This document shows positions 13,601 through 24,145 of a stretch of 64,000 bases of DNA, piece by piece (position 1 is the stretch's first letter; the number at the start of each line of letters is the position of its first letter). The DNA comes from Penelope pileata. Lineage: Eukaryota > Chordata > Aves > Galliformes > Cracidae. The notes beneath the pieces are model-generated. The model was not told the origin of the DNA. It did no database searches and saw nothing but the letters and a program-made list of their open reading frames with translations. The position numbers and the translations under genes were made by a program. Location of the stretch: contig WBMW01000013.1 of assembly GCA_013396635.1 (NCBI GenBank), forward strand, positions 124,001-188,000, read 5' to 3'.

Positions 13601-13940
13601 TCTTTTGACAAAAGAATTCTAATAATGTACTTGAAGAATGCAAAACAGGCATTCAGAAGTGCTAATTTTCTGGCATTTTTTGTAGACAGTACTGTCAAGT
13701 CACAGATAATCAACTGAGGGGTCAAAGTGCCTTGAGCTGAATGTTGTCAGAGATGTGGTGGAAGGTGCTTTGGGCTTGATACGTCATTTCTCTTCAGCCT
13801 CCACAAGAATTTTAAACAGGTTCATCTGTCAAGAAACAAGAAGTGTGGTTCAGTAATTAGGGACACAAGATGAGATACCATTTTGGAAAGTTTTAGTAAG
13901 TGCCAGAACAACCCTTCTAATGAATTTACTGTAATTTCTG
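10615..13940. other. Unique DNA, no gene seen
   Basis: AT-rich sequence with several short open frames (for example 11320-11649 on the minus strand) that show no known domain. Short A-runs occur at about 12220-12230, 13278-13289 and 13471-13480. Nothing else stands out. Confidence 0.55.
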
Positions 13941-14018
13941 GAAAGCAAGAAAGCAAGAAAGAAAGCAAGAAAGAAAGAAAGCAAGAAAGCAAGCAAGCAA
14001 GCAAGCAAGCAAGAAAGA
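13941..14018 (+). repeat. GAAA/GCAA tetranucleotide microsatellite
   Basis: Interspersed GAAA and GCAA units make up a compound tetranucleotide repeat of about 78 bases, ending in a uniform run of AAGC units. The Lys/Glu/Gln/Ser-rich frame running through it is a by-product of the repeat, not a gene. Confidence 0.93.
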
Positions 14019-15240
14019 GCCTTTCCAAATGCATTCTAATGATTCTTATTTTTTATTTTTTTATTAAGGGCAAAAGATGTTTGCAGGATGAATTAATTCA
14101 CATATAAGTAGTGTCACTAATAAAGAAAGGTGTCTTAACAACAGCAGGGGAAGAACTTCATTGAGTACACCAGTAACTCTCATTGAAATCTCTCACAGTA
14201 TTCTCTCCCTCACTTGCTGTACTTTCACTTCTGTAAGTCAAATGTTGGTTTTGAAAACTAATATAGAGTATGTCTGTATATTCTACCATCCCTATGTAAT
14301 ATGTATCTCCATCTCTTTAATGTCAAATAGTATTTGATAATAGACATTAAAATAGACGCCTAATCTAGACAAATTCTGGCTTGAATAATTTTATTAAAAA
14401 CTAGAACACTGTTCTGGACACCATTTGTCTTAGCTAAAATTATGGGGTTTTTTTGTACATTTTAAAACTATTTTTGTCTGTGCAATAGAAACTTCCATAT
14501 CAAGTAAAGGAATCATGCTACAAAGACTCATAGAAATCTGTGCTTTTATTTACGTAGATGCTGTCATTGAAGTCAGCTGCATGCTTACTAAGCCTTTACT
14601 GTATTAAGGTTTTTAGCAATTGATCAATGTGAGCAGAATTCTTCAACAAACAAGCTCAGCTGACATTTTCAGTGTGGTGATATCCAAATGGATCTTTCAG
14701 ATTGTCTCTCTGCTGTGTCATTCACTCAAGTAAGTAATTCAAGAAGGAGGTCAGTGAATGGGTAGTTATTGGGAACACTTACTGCAGCTGTAGCTTCTCT
14801 GTAATTTTCCTGTAGATAATTTCATATATTTTTGTCTTTAGCGCATTTCTGTTCCCATTGCACTCATAAGCAGAAATAATTGCTTATATTTTTTAAAGGA
14901 AAGAAAGCAGAAAATAGCCCCCTGGAAAGCTGAGTCACTAAGCTGGCTACTAAAATTAATATAAATATGACTAAGTAAAATTTTCATCTGATAAAGGCAT
15001 TAATATGAGGTCTGAAATAAATGCTTTTTTGTAAAAGACCATCAGGACAAAGATTCAGAGGTTGATTTCTCCAGCTAGATTGCAAAATCTGAAAAATTCT
15101 TAACCTTGTGCATGTAAAATGAAATGGACTATATGAGGAAAAATATCTTTCCTCATATTTTGGTTTATGAACAATAATAGTTAATTTGGTTCAGCTGAGC
15201 AAAGTTCTACACACTGTAACCTGCTTTAGAACTTCTGCAA
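14019..15240. other. Unique DNA, no gene seen
   Basis: No recognised feature. T- and A-rich low-complexity patches are scattered through it. Confidence 0.55.
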
Positions 15241-15310
15241 AAAAAAAAAAAAAAAAAAAAAACCCGGCCCCCCAAAAAAAAAAACCCCAAAAAAAAGGGG
15301 GGTTTTNGAT
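15240..15310. other. Probable sequencing or assembly artefact (homopolymers plus N)
   Basis: A run of about 24 A is followed by blocks of C, G, A and G only, then TTTT and a single ambiguous base N at 15307. The pattern of consecutive homopolymers (A, CCC, GG, CCCCCC, A, CCCC, A, GGGGGG, TTTT) is unlike the surrounding DNA. It is typical of a low-quality read end or a poorly joined gap. The true sequence here should be treated as unknown. Confidence 0.75.
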
Positions 15311-15679
15311 CTATAGGGATTCTTATTTTTTGGAATGTCTCACAGTCTGAAAAGTGAGAATAAAGTCCTTGTTCTCCAAGTAGAGCAATGCTGCAAAATA
15401 TGGACTGGACACAGTTTCATTGAGCTCCCTTGCTGAGGGCCATTGCTAACCGGACTCTTCCAGCACTCTGTGCTATTTCCAAGCCTATAACAAAATGTTG
15501 AGACATCAACATCATAGTGGTAGAGCATCACACAGGGACAAGCGAAAAGTTACAGAAGATCAAAGGAATGTATATAGGCAATTGGAGGAGATCGGAAGAG
15601 GATGTAGCCATTGAGCCCTGACACAGTTTTGACACTGTTACAACTAGGTAGCTTTACAAAAAGCATTTATTCTTTAATC
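15311..15679. other. Unique DNA, no gene seen
   Basis: No repeat or exon recognised. The 63-codon minus-strand frame at 15340-15531 has no known domain. Confidence 0.5.
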
Positions 15680-16168
15680 TGTCCTGGATTCAGCCGAAAC
15701 TGTTGTAGTTACTATTGAGTAACGAGAGCACACCCAGCCTGGAGAAGAGCTGATGATGGCTTTATGGTATGGCAGCAGGGGGTGGGGCAGAGCCAGGGTA
15801 GCCGTCCTGAATGAGGCAAAAGGTTATTCCATGCCAGGTGGCACCTTGCAGAAGAGTATAAAGCTGTGGGCAGTTGGCTTTCAGGGATAGCTGCTTCTCT
15901 GGATTGCTGGGTGTCAGTCAGCGAGACCTTCTGGTGCTAGTGCCTGTTGGGCGGTTCTATTGTTGCTGAGTGGCAAGTAATTGCATTGGGGCTGTGTATG
16001 TTGTTATAGTTGCATATTTGTTTCCATTTTCCTCTTCTGTCTTTGTAAATAGTTTTTATCTCAACTCGGGAGTTCTATTTTGTTTCCAATTACCTCCCCC
16101 ATCCCACCTGGTGGGAGTGAACAAACAGCTGTGTGGTGTTTATTTGCCTACCAGGTTAAACCATAACA
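15680..16168 (+). mobile_element. Solo LTR of an avian ERV-L-like endogenous retrovirus
   Basis: It begins TGTCCTGG and ends ATAACA, giving the TG...CA termini of an LTR over about 489 bases. The start and the 3' part (TTTTTATCTCAACTCGGGAG, later CCTCCCCCATCCCACC) match LTRs widespread in bird genomes and usually classed with ERV-L. A TATAAA at 15857-15862 is a plausible retroviral promoter. No internal gag or pol lies next to it, so it is a solo LTR left by recombination. I could not find a clean target duplication, so the exact ends are approximate. It shares its 3' third with the LTR at 29.3-29.8 kb. Confidence 0.75.
15857..15862 (+). promoter_or_regulatory. TATA box of the solo LTR
   Basis: TATAAA sits about 178 bases into the LTR and is followed by AGCTGTGGG. 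Its position is consistent with a U3/R boundary downstream. Whether it is still active is unknown. Confidence 0.45.
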
Positions 16169-19100
16169 TTGTAGCAGAAGCTTCCTAGACTTCTATTAAT
16201 ATCATTAAATATCACAAAAGGAATTAGAGATGGAAATAATTGTCAGTATTTTTATTTGAAATGTCTGCTTTTAGTATAAGGGCTTCTAAGTGTAGTGGAC
16301 TTCTGTGGGTATGTCTCATGGCAGAGCTTATTAGAGGCCCTCGTGCAACTACCATAGCACTGTCCTTGTTTGGACTGGGATTTAATTTCAGTACATCTCT
16401 TGCAACCAAGACAACCCTGGCATTGCAGTTTATCACTTTTCTTGTGTGCTCTATCTCACTGAAATACATTCTTCCTAGCCTACATCCATAGCCTACTAGT
16501 CTGGAACAAAAGTCTTGCACATAATGAGAAGTAAAATCACACCACGGAATGTTAGTGGCCACCTGTATACATCAGTCCTTTCTTCTAGCTTTTTAAACAC
16601 TATGACCTCAGCAAAGCTGAGTCAGTGTTTGTGTTCCTGCTTCTGCCTGGAGCTCTGCAAGATTTCGTGCAACTATAAATTTGGTCTAGGGGAAACACCT
16701 ATGCAGCTAAAAGGCTGTAGATGTGTAGGTCAGGATTTGGCCTCAGAGATCTGAGGAAAAAACAGTATATTATTAGCCTATATGTGATATAAGTTCTCTG
16801 CCAACTATGGTAAGCATCTTGTCCTTGTGGTAGACCTTTCCACTGGTAAATCTTGTGATCTGGATGTACCATAAATCCAAAGAGATCACCATTCTATCCC
16901 ATTCTGATAGGCTTTGAAACAGCTGAAGACAAATGTTGAGAAGTAAGCAAAAGAAGAGAGACTTACAATGTAGAGTTTGGCAAAGCAAGCGAAAAAGTTT
17001 TCTTGCTTCATTAGCCAAAAGGTTGTAAGGCTTTCTGCTTTGTGGAACAAAAACACCAGGCAGAGTAGAAGTCCTTAGATTAACCATTCTGAAATACAGC
17101 TCTTCAAAATTTGTTAGAAATAACTTTTTATTTCCACAGGGGAAAAAAAAAAATGCAGAAAGCCAGGTCAGATTCCAAGATGCAAGCCAACGCTGCCCAA
17201 GTAAAAAAAAAAAAAAAACCTCTCAAAATGTTTTGGAAGAATTGTTTGATTTTTATGATTTTAACTTTGAAATAAAATATCAAATATATGGAATTCCTCT
17301 CAAAAAAAAAAAAAAGATGTTAATGCTAACAGTCACATCAATGATTGCTTGAAAACGACACTGTCTTACTTATTTTGACAGTTCAGATTTTATGCTTGTG
17401 TCCCATCTGTACTGTAGATATTTTGCTGTGCATTATTCAAAAAATCTCCATGTGGTAAAGGAAGTGAAAGCAGAGCTGGCTGGCAAAAGCTAATAAACAG
17501 TCAATATAGCCTTTTGCTGCAACCTATGCTCCTTTACTTACTGTTTCTGAAATAATGAGCTATTTAAGGTGTATCTGAGTACTACAGTATGGTTTAAATC
17601 ACAGAAATATGCAGCTCTCATCATCAGGTGATGATTTTATGACTTAGTCTTGGACTGGAAACTAAACAGGAGTCCGTAATTAACTGATTATTGCAGAATT
17701 AGATGACATTAAAGTGAATTTATTTTAATAAGCTGTACTACTTGCCCAAATGAAAGGCTTAGTGCTCTGAAGGACCTCCTGAAAAGAACAGGGAATAAGC
17801 TCTGTGCAACCAATATCTGTTCTGTTAATACAAGTTATTGAAGTAATTATCAATGGTTAAAGAATGACAGAAATGTAGCAGAGCTAAATATGTCTTTAAA
17901 AACATATAATAATGATAATTGCTGCATATCCCCATATCAGTATAGGAAAAAAGAGAAGGGAAAACATTTAAAAAAAAAAAAAAAAAAAAAAAGCATACGA
18001 AATATCTTGAATTTTAAAGAAAGAGTGTAAGAACACTCAGTTTCTCAAATTCCAGAGCTTACTTCAAGTGGAATTCACTACTGGCTTCTACAAACAGTAA
18101 AAATGTACCTGCTAGTATGAAACAGTCTTGTCAGCAGAACAAGATCAGCAAAGATTTTAACCTGCAGTGTCTTTAGAATTCACTGCCATAGCCATCCCCT
18201 TCCTCCTGCCACCCATCCTCCTTCATCCCATTCATGGCTGTCTTGATTTCACATAAGTAGCATACATAGAAGTTTGGGAGTTCATTTATGCTACTTTTAA
18301 TTTGGCTAAGTGGATCACCACAGAATGAAGTGGACAATGTGTATCTCTGCCTTTCCCATCACCTTCAGGTCTTTGTGATCCCAAATCATGATGAACCCTA
18401 GGTTAACTAAAGTCTTTCCCACAAAATCTTGTAGAAATCTAATCTACAATTATTCAGAAGGCACTTTATGAAAAGGAATGAATACTGAGGTGATAAGTTA
18501 CACCAACTGAAATAAGAATTACATAGATTACTTCCACTGACATGCAGGAGTACAAAATAGGCACACACAAGTGAGACAGAATAAAGCATAGGAAAGGTAT
18601 AAATAGGATGTGATCTGCTTTTAGCATATATCCTGCTAGTAAATGCTTTATTGGTTCTACTTTCTTAGTAATTTTCAGCATCAGTAGGTCAAATTCAGTA
18701 GCAATATTTCAATTATATGCTGGTAAATGATCCTATGATAAATCTTTAGTGGAAAGATCTTAGTAAAAAAATCTTAGAAAGTCCTAGAAGAAAGTTAAAA
18801 AGCAACGTATAGCAACTAAGAGCTCTTTCTAAATGTGTGTAGATAGATACGTTTCTGAATTTTATGTTATTCGTGTTCATGTCAGCACAGGTCATGGTAG
18901 ATAATTTTATTGCAGGATACATTCCTCCAAAAAAATCCTCATATTCAGTGGGTTGTATCAGAGTGATCTTTACTCAGTCTTGCTTCAGTTAGGTGTTGAT
19001 GGTGGTCTGATGATGAACATCAGCACAATGATAGAAAAAAGAGACACAAGTCATCATGAGCGTAATAAATGCTTGAGAATTTTACAATAACAATTTGAGA

Positions 19101-19873
19101 GTCAACAGGGAAGCTTGGCACAATGAAGTGTGGTGAATCAGGATGATCAAATGATTTTATTAGTTTGCTTTTATTAGTCAGATCTATTTCCGTTTTTTTT
19201 AATATGACCGGGGAAAAAAAATAAAAACAATCAGTTTATCAAACACGACCCTGGCAGAGAGTGTGCCACTGGTAACTTGATTTGGTTCTAGCTAAACACA
19301 CAATGTTTTGAATAATCTTCAGCATTCAAGATCATTCCTCTTAAAATGTCAGGAAGACTCGTCATAGCAATAGTTTGGTTATTTTGTTTTCGTGTTTTAT
19401 TTAAGGTAATCTGAAAATAATGTTTCAGTGTTGATCTTGTTTCTGTTAGACATGGGACAAATGAAGCTTAAAAACTGAATAATATCTCAATTTATCTTCA
19501 AACCACAGACTGAGAGTCACAGTGTAAGCTTTGTCAGTGCTCCTGCCCTTTCCACCTGTCATGTGAACTTCACCTAAAATAATCACGTACTCAGGGGGAG
19601 AGAAGGGATTCTGTAACCATGATAGCTAATGCCCAAGGCTCTCCAAAGCAATGATGAACAATTATTATAAACTATTCCAAATTATAGACAGTATGCACTG
19701 TGATGGAGATTTTTGTAGACTGGACTGAGACAATTACCAAATGAAGGAAAATATTATTATTTTAGGAAATGTAACATTTTAATACATTGTGAAAAATGAT
19801 GAGGGAATAATAAATGGAGGGCATAAAAAGAGCTAATAATAAAAAGGAGCTTGGTGAGAAATCCTGCTGTCAT
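16169..19873. other. Unique DNA with poly-A runs, no gene seen
   Basis: No exon or mobile element recognised. Poly-A runs lie at 17203-17218, 17302-17315 and 17970-17992. None has an obvious retrocopy body or target duplication beside it. The overlapping open frames at 16224-16562, 16240-16491 and 16515-16754 have no known domain. Confidence 0.55.
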
Positions 19874-19922
19874 ATTTGCATTTACCCTGAAACTAATGCC
19901 GTGCACATTTTTGAATGCAAAT
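19874..19922. promoter_or_regulatory. Inverted pair of POU octamer motifs
   Basis: ATTTGCAT at 19874-19881 and ATGCAAAT at 19915-19922 are exact octamers in opposite orientation, 41 bases apart start to start. POU-domain factors bind this sequence. The surrounding sequence (about 19840-19990) is non-repetitive and also holds several ATTA/TAAT cores. This is a candidate enhancer element only. Confidence 0.35.
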
Positions 19923-22615
19923 AATTCACAAGAGGAAGCAAAATGAGGATGTTAATAATCATTTTTCCCTTAATGAGAAGCTGTACTTTGATTGAAAGGA
20001 GCTTTAAGGTGGCCTAAACTAGGTCTAACAAAAGAGCTCTTTTTTTTTTTTTTTTTTGGAGACTATTTAAAAGAATGTGTTAGAATAATATTCTGTCACT
20101 TAAAATCCCCAGCATTAACATTGTTATCACAAATCTTATTTCAAATTAAAAAAGACACGTTAGGAAAATTATTCATTCCATACAGGATTTTCTTTTTCAC
20201 TTTGGCTATTAACTTAAATGCTTTTTCTTGTGGGAACAGATTAAGATTTTATGGTTTTTGTTTGTTTGTTTTGTTTTGTTTTAGATTGTTATTTCTGGAC
20301 TTCATAGCCAAGACTATGTGTTGTCTTCTTCATTCTTTTATCTGGTGAAGTCTTGTCAGTCCAACTAGAATTGGTCTCCTGAACCAACTGTAGCATCCAT
20401 CTTCTTACTGCTGCTTAGAAACATTTACATATTTCGTATGAAATACTTTTTAATTAATTAAAACTAGGTTAATTCAGGTTTGAAAACACATTTTCTCCAA
20501 GTGGAATGTACAGTTCCAGACATTAAGAATATGGAAATTAGTTAATATTTGGCTGGAGAGCCATCCACTCCAGTAATTCATTGCCAGTGTTGGCCAGCAC
20601 CTTTTTATCAATTCAGGGTAAATCCTAAATGGATATAATTCTATTAAATTATACACATCTCCTATTAAAAGGAGTTACAATCTGATTTGTCTCTGCATGG
20701 CCTGAATCCTGTCACTCTTCTCACAGAGTACTACAGAATATTTTATTTCTCTGTGAGACGTCATCTACATGCTGAAGAGCAAAGCAAACATCCTTCTCTG
20801 TCAGTAAATCATCCCCCATATGCTGGAAGATAATATCATGTTTTCTGCTAGGAATTACAGAAAACAAGATTTTATTTCTTTAATTACATTTGTTTTTACA
20901 ATGAATTTTGAAGACAGTCTGTGGGTTGCGCATGCTTCACATTATGTTTCATATGTGGATGCTCACTGATGCATCATGTGATGCAGTTGCTCCTTGATTG
21001 CGACTATGGATTTTAAACAGGAAAATATATGAAGAATATGATAGAGCAAACACTAAATAGGAGCAGTATACAGGTCTTTATCTTCAAGATGAAGCTGAGC
21101 GCAAGGCCCCTATGGGCAGTTGCATGTCTGCCTGCCCTCATAAGCCATGCCCTCTCCTGTCATGTGGCATAAGGACTGAGAAGTCCCCCACTCCACAAAC
21201 CTGGGAGCAGCTGTTTTATTTCAGCCACCATTTTATGGCAGTGAGGCTTATGTTCTGTTACCAAACATGCACATTTTCAAAAATAAAATTTCTCACGACT
21301 TTCTATGAGCTGAAACAATTCATTGGAATATTTAGGTGGAATCTAAGAGGACAAATAGATTTTAATTGATTCACAAAATCAGAATAAGTTAAGCTAGTAA
21401 AGTTTTCTGCTGTGACCATTTAGCCATAGTGTGCATTTGTATGGCATAATTAATATACTGTCGTTAAAATGCATTGTCTTTTTCATATTGCCCTTAAGTA
21501 ACTTGATTTGATGCTCCTTATGACTCATCAGCTGGTACTGGCATTGCAGGATGGATAGGTTTTGAAAAATAAATGGTGGCTTAGCAGTCTTTCTTAGCAG
21601 CCTAAAGAATTAGTTTCTTTGTGAGCAGTTCTAGGTAATCATCTTGGCCCCTGCAAGACTGAAACTAAGCAGGAACATAGTTCACTACATAAGGTTAGTT
21701 TTATTCTGTTTGTGAACATTTCACACTGAAGTAATTTTTTGTTCCAAGTTTATAGCTTTTTAAGACATTACTCTATGATACCTCCAATATTGTCTTGGTT
21801 AATTCTCCTAAACAATGCGTGAAAATAATTTGATTATAATAATGACCAAAGATTTTAACATATTTTTTAATTAAAGAAACTTTTCTTTGATTCCCCTGAA
21901 ATTTTTTCAGGCTTCTCATTACTGTTGCAGCATGATTATACCTTCAGGTTGATCAACCTAAAATTGTCATCTCTAATGGTGCAAAGCTGCCATTTTTCTC
22001 ATGTTGTGTAGCATTAACTCCACAAGTAATCAAATTCAAATGCACTCAGTTGAATTACTCAATTAAATCTTCGCCAACATTGAGAATGGCTGAGTATCAA
22101 TCTCAAGAACAGCTTCCCAATCATCTGGGCAAGCACTTGTTTAGGATCTGATCTTCCAACAGCTAATCTGTCTTGAACTATATGTGCTAGATTTATGCGT
22201 GAGATTGTGTGCGTAAACACATGCATAAATCTTTGATAAAGGCATTACACATTGTAACTAATGAAATGAAAGGATTTGTCCTCTCTTAGGATCATGGGTA
22301 TTTATTTTTTTTAGCAATGATTTTTATGAGCTGGTTTCTGGTTATGTGTTAGACTTACAAAAACAGTTTTTCATGTGGCTATGAAATTCTGCTCAATAAC
22401 ATTCTGGATTTGTTTTATTAATGGTGGTCTAAGAGGTTTTATATTTGTGGAATGACTGCACCAGCATATGACAACTTTTAACTCAAGTTTAATAGGTTCA
22501 CCTGTTTAATAGTTCATTTTTTTTTCTAATATGTGTCATAATGCCGCTTACGTATTCCACAGAATGCAAAATTCTATAAAAGTAATCATGGTACACAACA
22601 TAGGATCATCTTTAA
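19923..22615. other. Unique DNA, no gene seen
   Basis: A T-run lies at 20041-20057 and a GTTT-rich simple stretch at about 20256-20283. No coding exon or mobile element is recognised. The frame at 19992-20348 translates these T-rich tracts and is not a gene. Confidence 0.55.
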
Positions 22616-24145
22616 GTATCATAGAATTATAGAATGGCTTGGGTTGGATAGGACCTTCAAAATGATCTAGTTTCACTCCCCTGCTGTGGACAGGGTTGCC
22701 AACCACTAGATCAAGCTGCCCGGGGCCCCATCAAACCTGGCCTTGAATGCCTCCAGGGATGGGGCATCCACCACTTCTCTGGGCAACCCCTTCCAGTGCC
22801 TCACCACTCTCTGAGTAAAAAATTTCTTCCTAATAAGTAATCTAAATCTTCTCTCTTTTAGTTTAAAACCATTTCCCATTGTCCTGTCACTACCAGACCA
22901 TATAAAAAGGTGGTCTCCCTCCTGATTATAAGCTCCTTTTAAGTACTGGATGGCCCCAGTGAGGTCTCCTTGGATCCTTCTCTTCTCCAAGCTGAACAAG
23001 GCCAGCTTTCTCAGCTTTTCTCCACAGGAGAGCTGCTCCAGCCCTCTGATCCTCTTTGTAGCCCTCTTCTGGACCTGCTCTAACAACTCCACATCTTTCT
23101 TGTGCTGAGATCCCCAGGCCTGGATACATTACCCCAGATGGGACCTTACAAGGCCAGAGTAGAGGGGGACTATCACCTCTCTCACTCTGCTGGCCACTCT
23201 CTTTTGATGCAGCCCAGGATACAATTGGTCTTCTGGTCTGCAAGTGTACACTGCTGGCTCGTGTCAAGCTTTTCATCCACCAGAACCCCCGAGTCCTTCT
23301 TGGCAGAGCTGCTCTCAAATGAGTTCTTCTTCCAGTCTGTACAAATCTGGGATTGCCATGATCCACGTGCAACACCTTACACTTGGCCTTGTTGAATGTC
23401 ATTAGGTTCTCCTGGGTCCACCTTTCAAGCTTGTCCAGGTCATTCTGGATGGAATCCCTTCCTTCTATCCAGGTCATTGATAAAAATGCTGAAGAACATC
23501 AGTCCCAAGACAGACCCTTGTTGAACACCATTTGTCACCAACCTCCACCTGGACATAGAGACATTGACACAACCCTCTGGAGATATCATTTAACTAATTT
23601 CCTGTCCACTGAATAATCCACCCTAAAAATTCATATCTTTTGAATTTAGAGACAAGTGTGGAGTGGAACCAAATCAAAAGCCTTGCAAAGTCCAGGTAGA
23701 TAACTTCAGTCATTCTTCCTTTGTCTACTGAAGCCATCATTCCACCATAGAAGGCTATCAGATTGGTCAGGCATGACTGCCCTTGGTGAAGCCGTGCTAG
23801 CTCTCTCAGATCACCTCCTCATCTTGCATGTACCTTAACATAGATTCCAGGAGGATCTATTCCATGATCTTCCTAGGCACAGAGGTAAGGTTCACTGGCC
23901 TTTCTCCCTTTCTTAAAAATGGATGTGATGCTTCCCTTTCTCCAGTCACTGGGACCTTTGCCTGACAGCCGTGACTTCTCAAATATGATGGAGAGTGTCT
24001 TCGCAACCACATCAGCCAGTTCCTTCAGACCCCTAGGATGCATGTCACTGGGCCCCATAGATTTGTACACATTCAATCTCATCAGGTGGTCTCAAATTTG
24101 CTCTTCTCTTACAGTGGGAGGGATTTTCCTCCCCCAGCCCCCATG
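22616..24145 (-). mobile_element. CR1 LINE, 5'-truncated, about 1.5 kb
   Basis: On the minus strand this runs from within the ORF2 reverse transcriptase (near 24145) to the 3' UTR and the degenerate ATTCTATG tail at 22616-22640. It is the longest CR1 in the window. It keeps the start of the reverse transcriptase domain, part of the thumb region and the ORF2 C-terminus. The start of the element (5' UTR, ORF1 and ORF2 endonuclease) is missing, as usual for CR1. Frameshifts and at least one internal deletion show it is an old, dead copy. Confidence 0.93.
22706..24082 (-). pseudogene. CR1 ORF2 (reverse transcriptase) pseudogene
   Basis: CR1 ORF2 encodes an endonuclease and reverse transcriptase. 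Here only the polymerase half is traceable, in three minus-strand frames. At 24082-23873 the early RT motif is visible (ending GSITSIFKKGRK). At 23477-22926 comes the region with LERWTQENLMTFNKAKC. At 23092-22706 comes the C-terminal region (LSCGEKLRKLALFSLEKRR, then HWKGLPREVV). Just before the middle block, DLDR is followed almost at once by the DSIQNDLDKLERW region. The stretch that should carry the FADD catalytic motif is therefore deleted. It cannot produce an active enzyme. Confidence 0.88.

Noticed and set aside
13941..14018. CRISPR-like regular repeats
   Set aside because: Tetranucleotide microsatellite without spacers, in a vertebrate genome.
13822..14107. Open frames with repeated Lys/Gln/Ser or Leu/Cys residues
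   Set aside because: They come from the GAAA/GCAA microsatellite.
22706..23477. Two long overlapping minus-strand frames (128 and 183 codons)
   Set aside because: They are frameshifted pieces of CR1 ORF2, not separate host genes.
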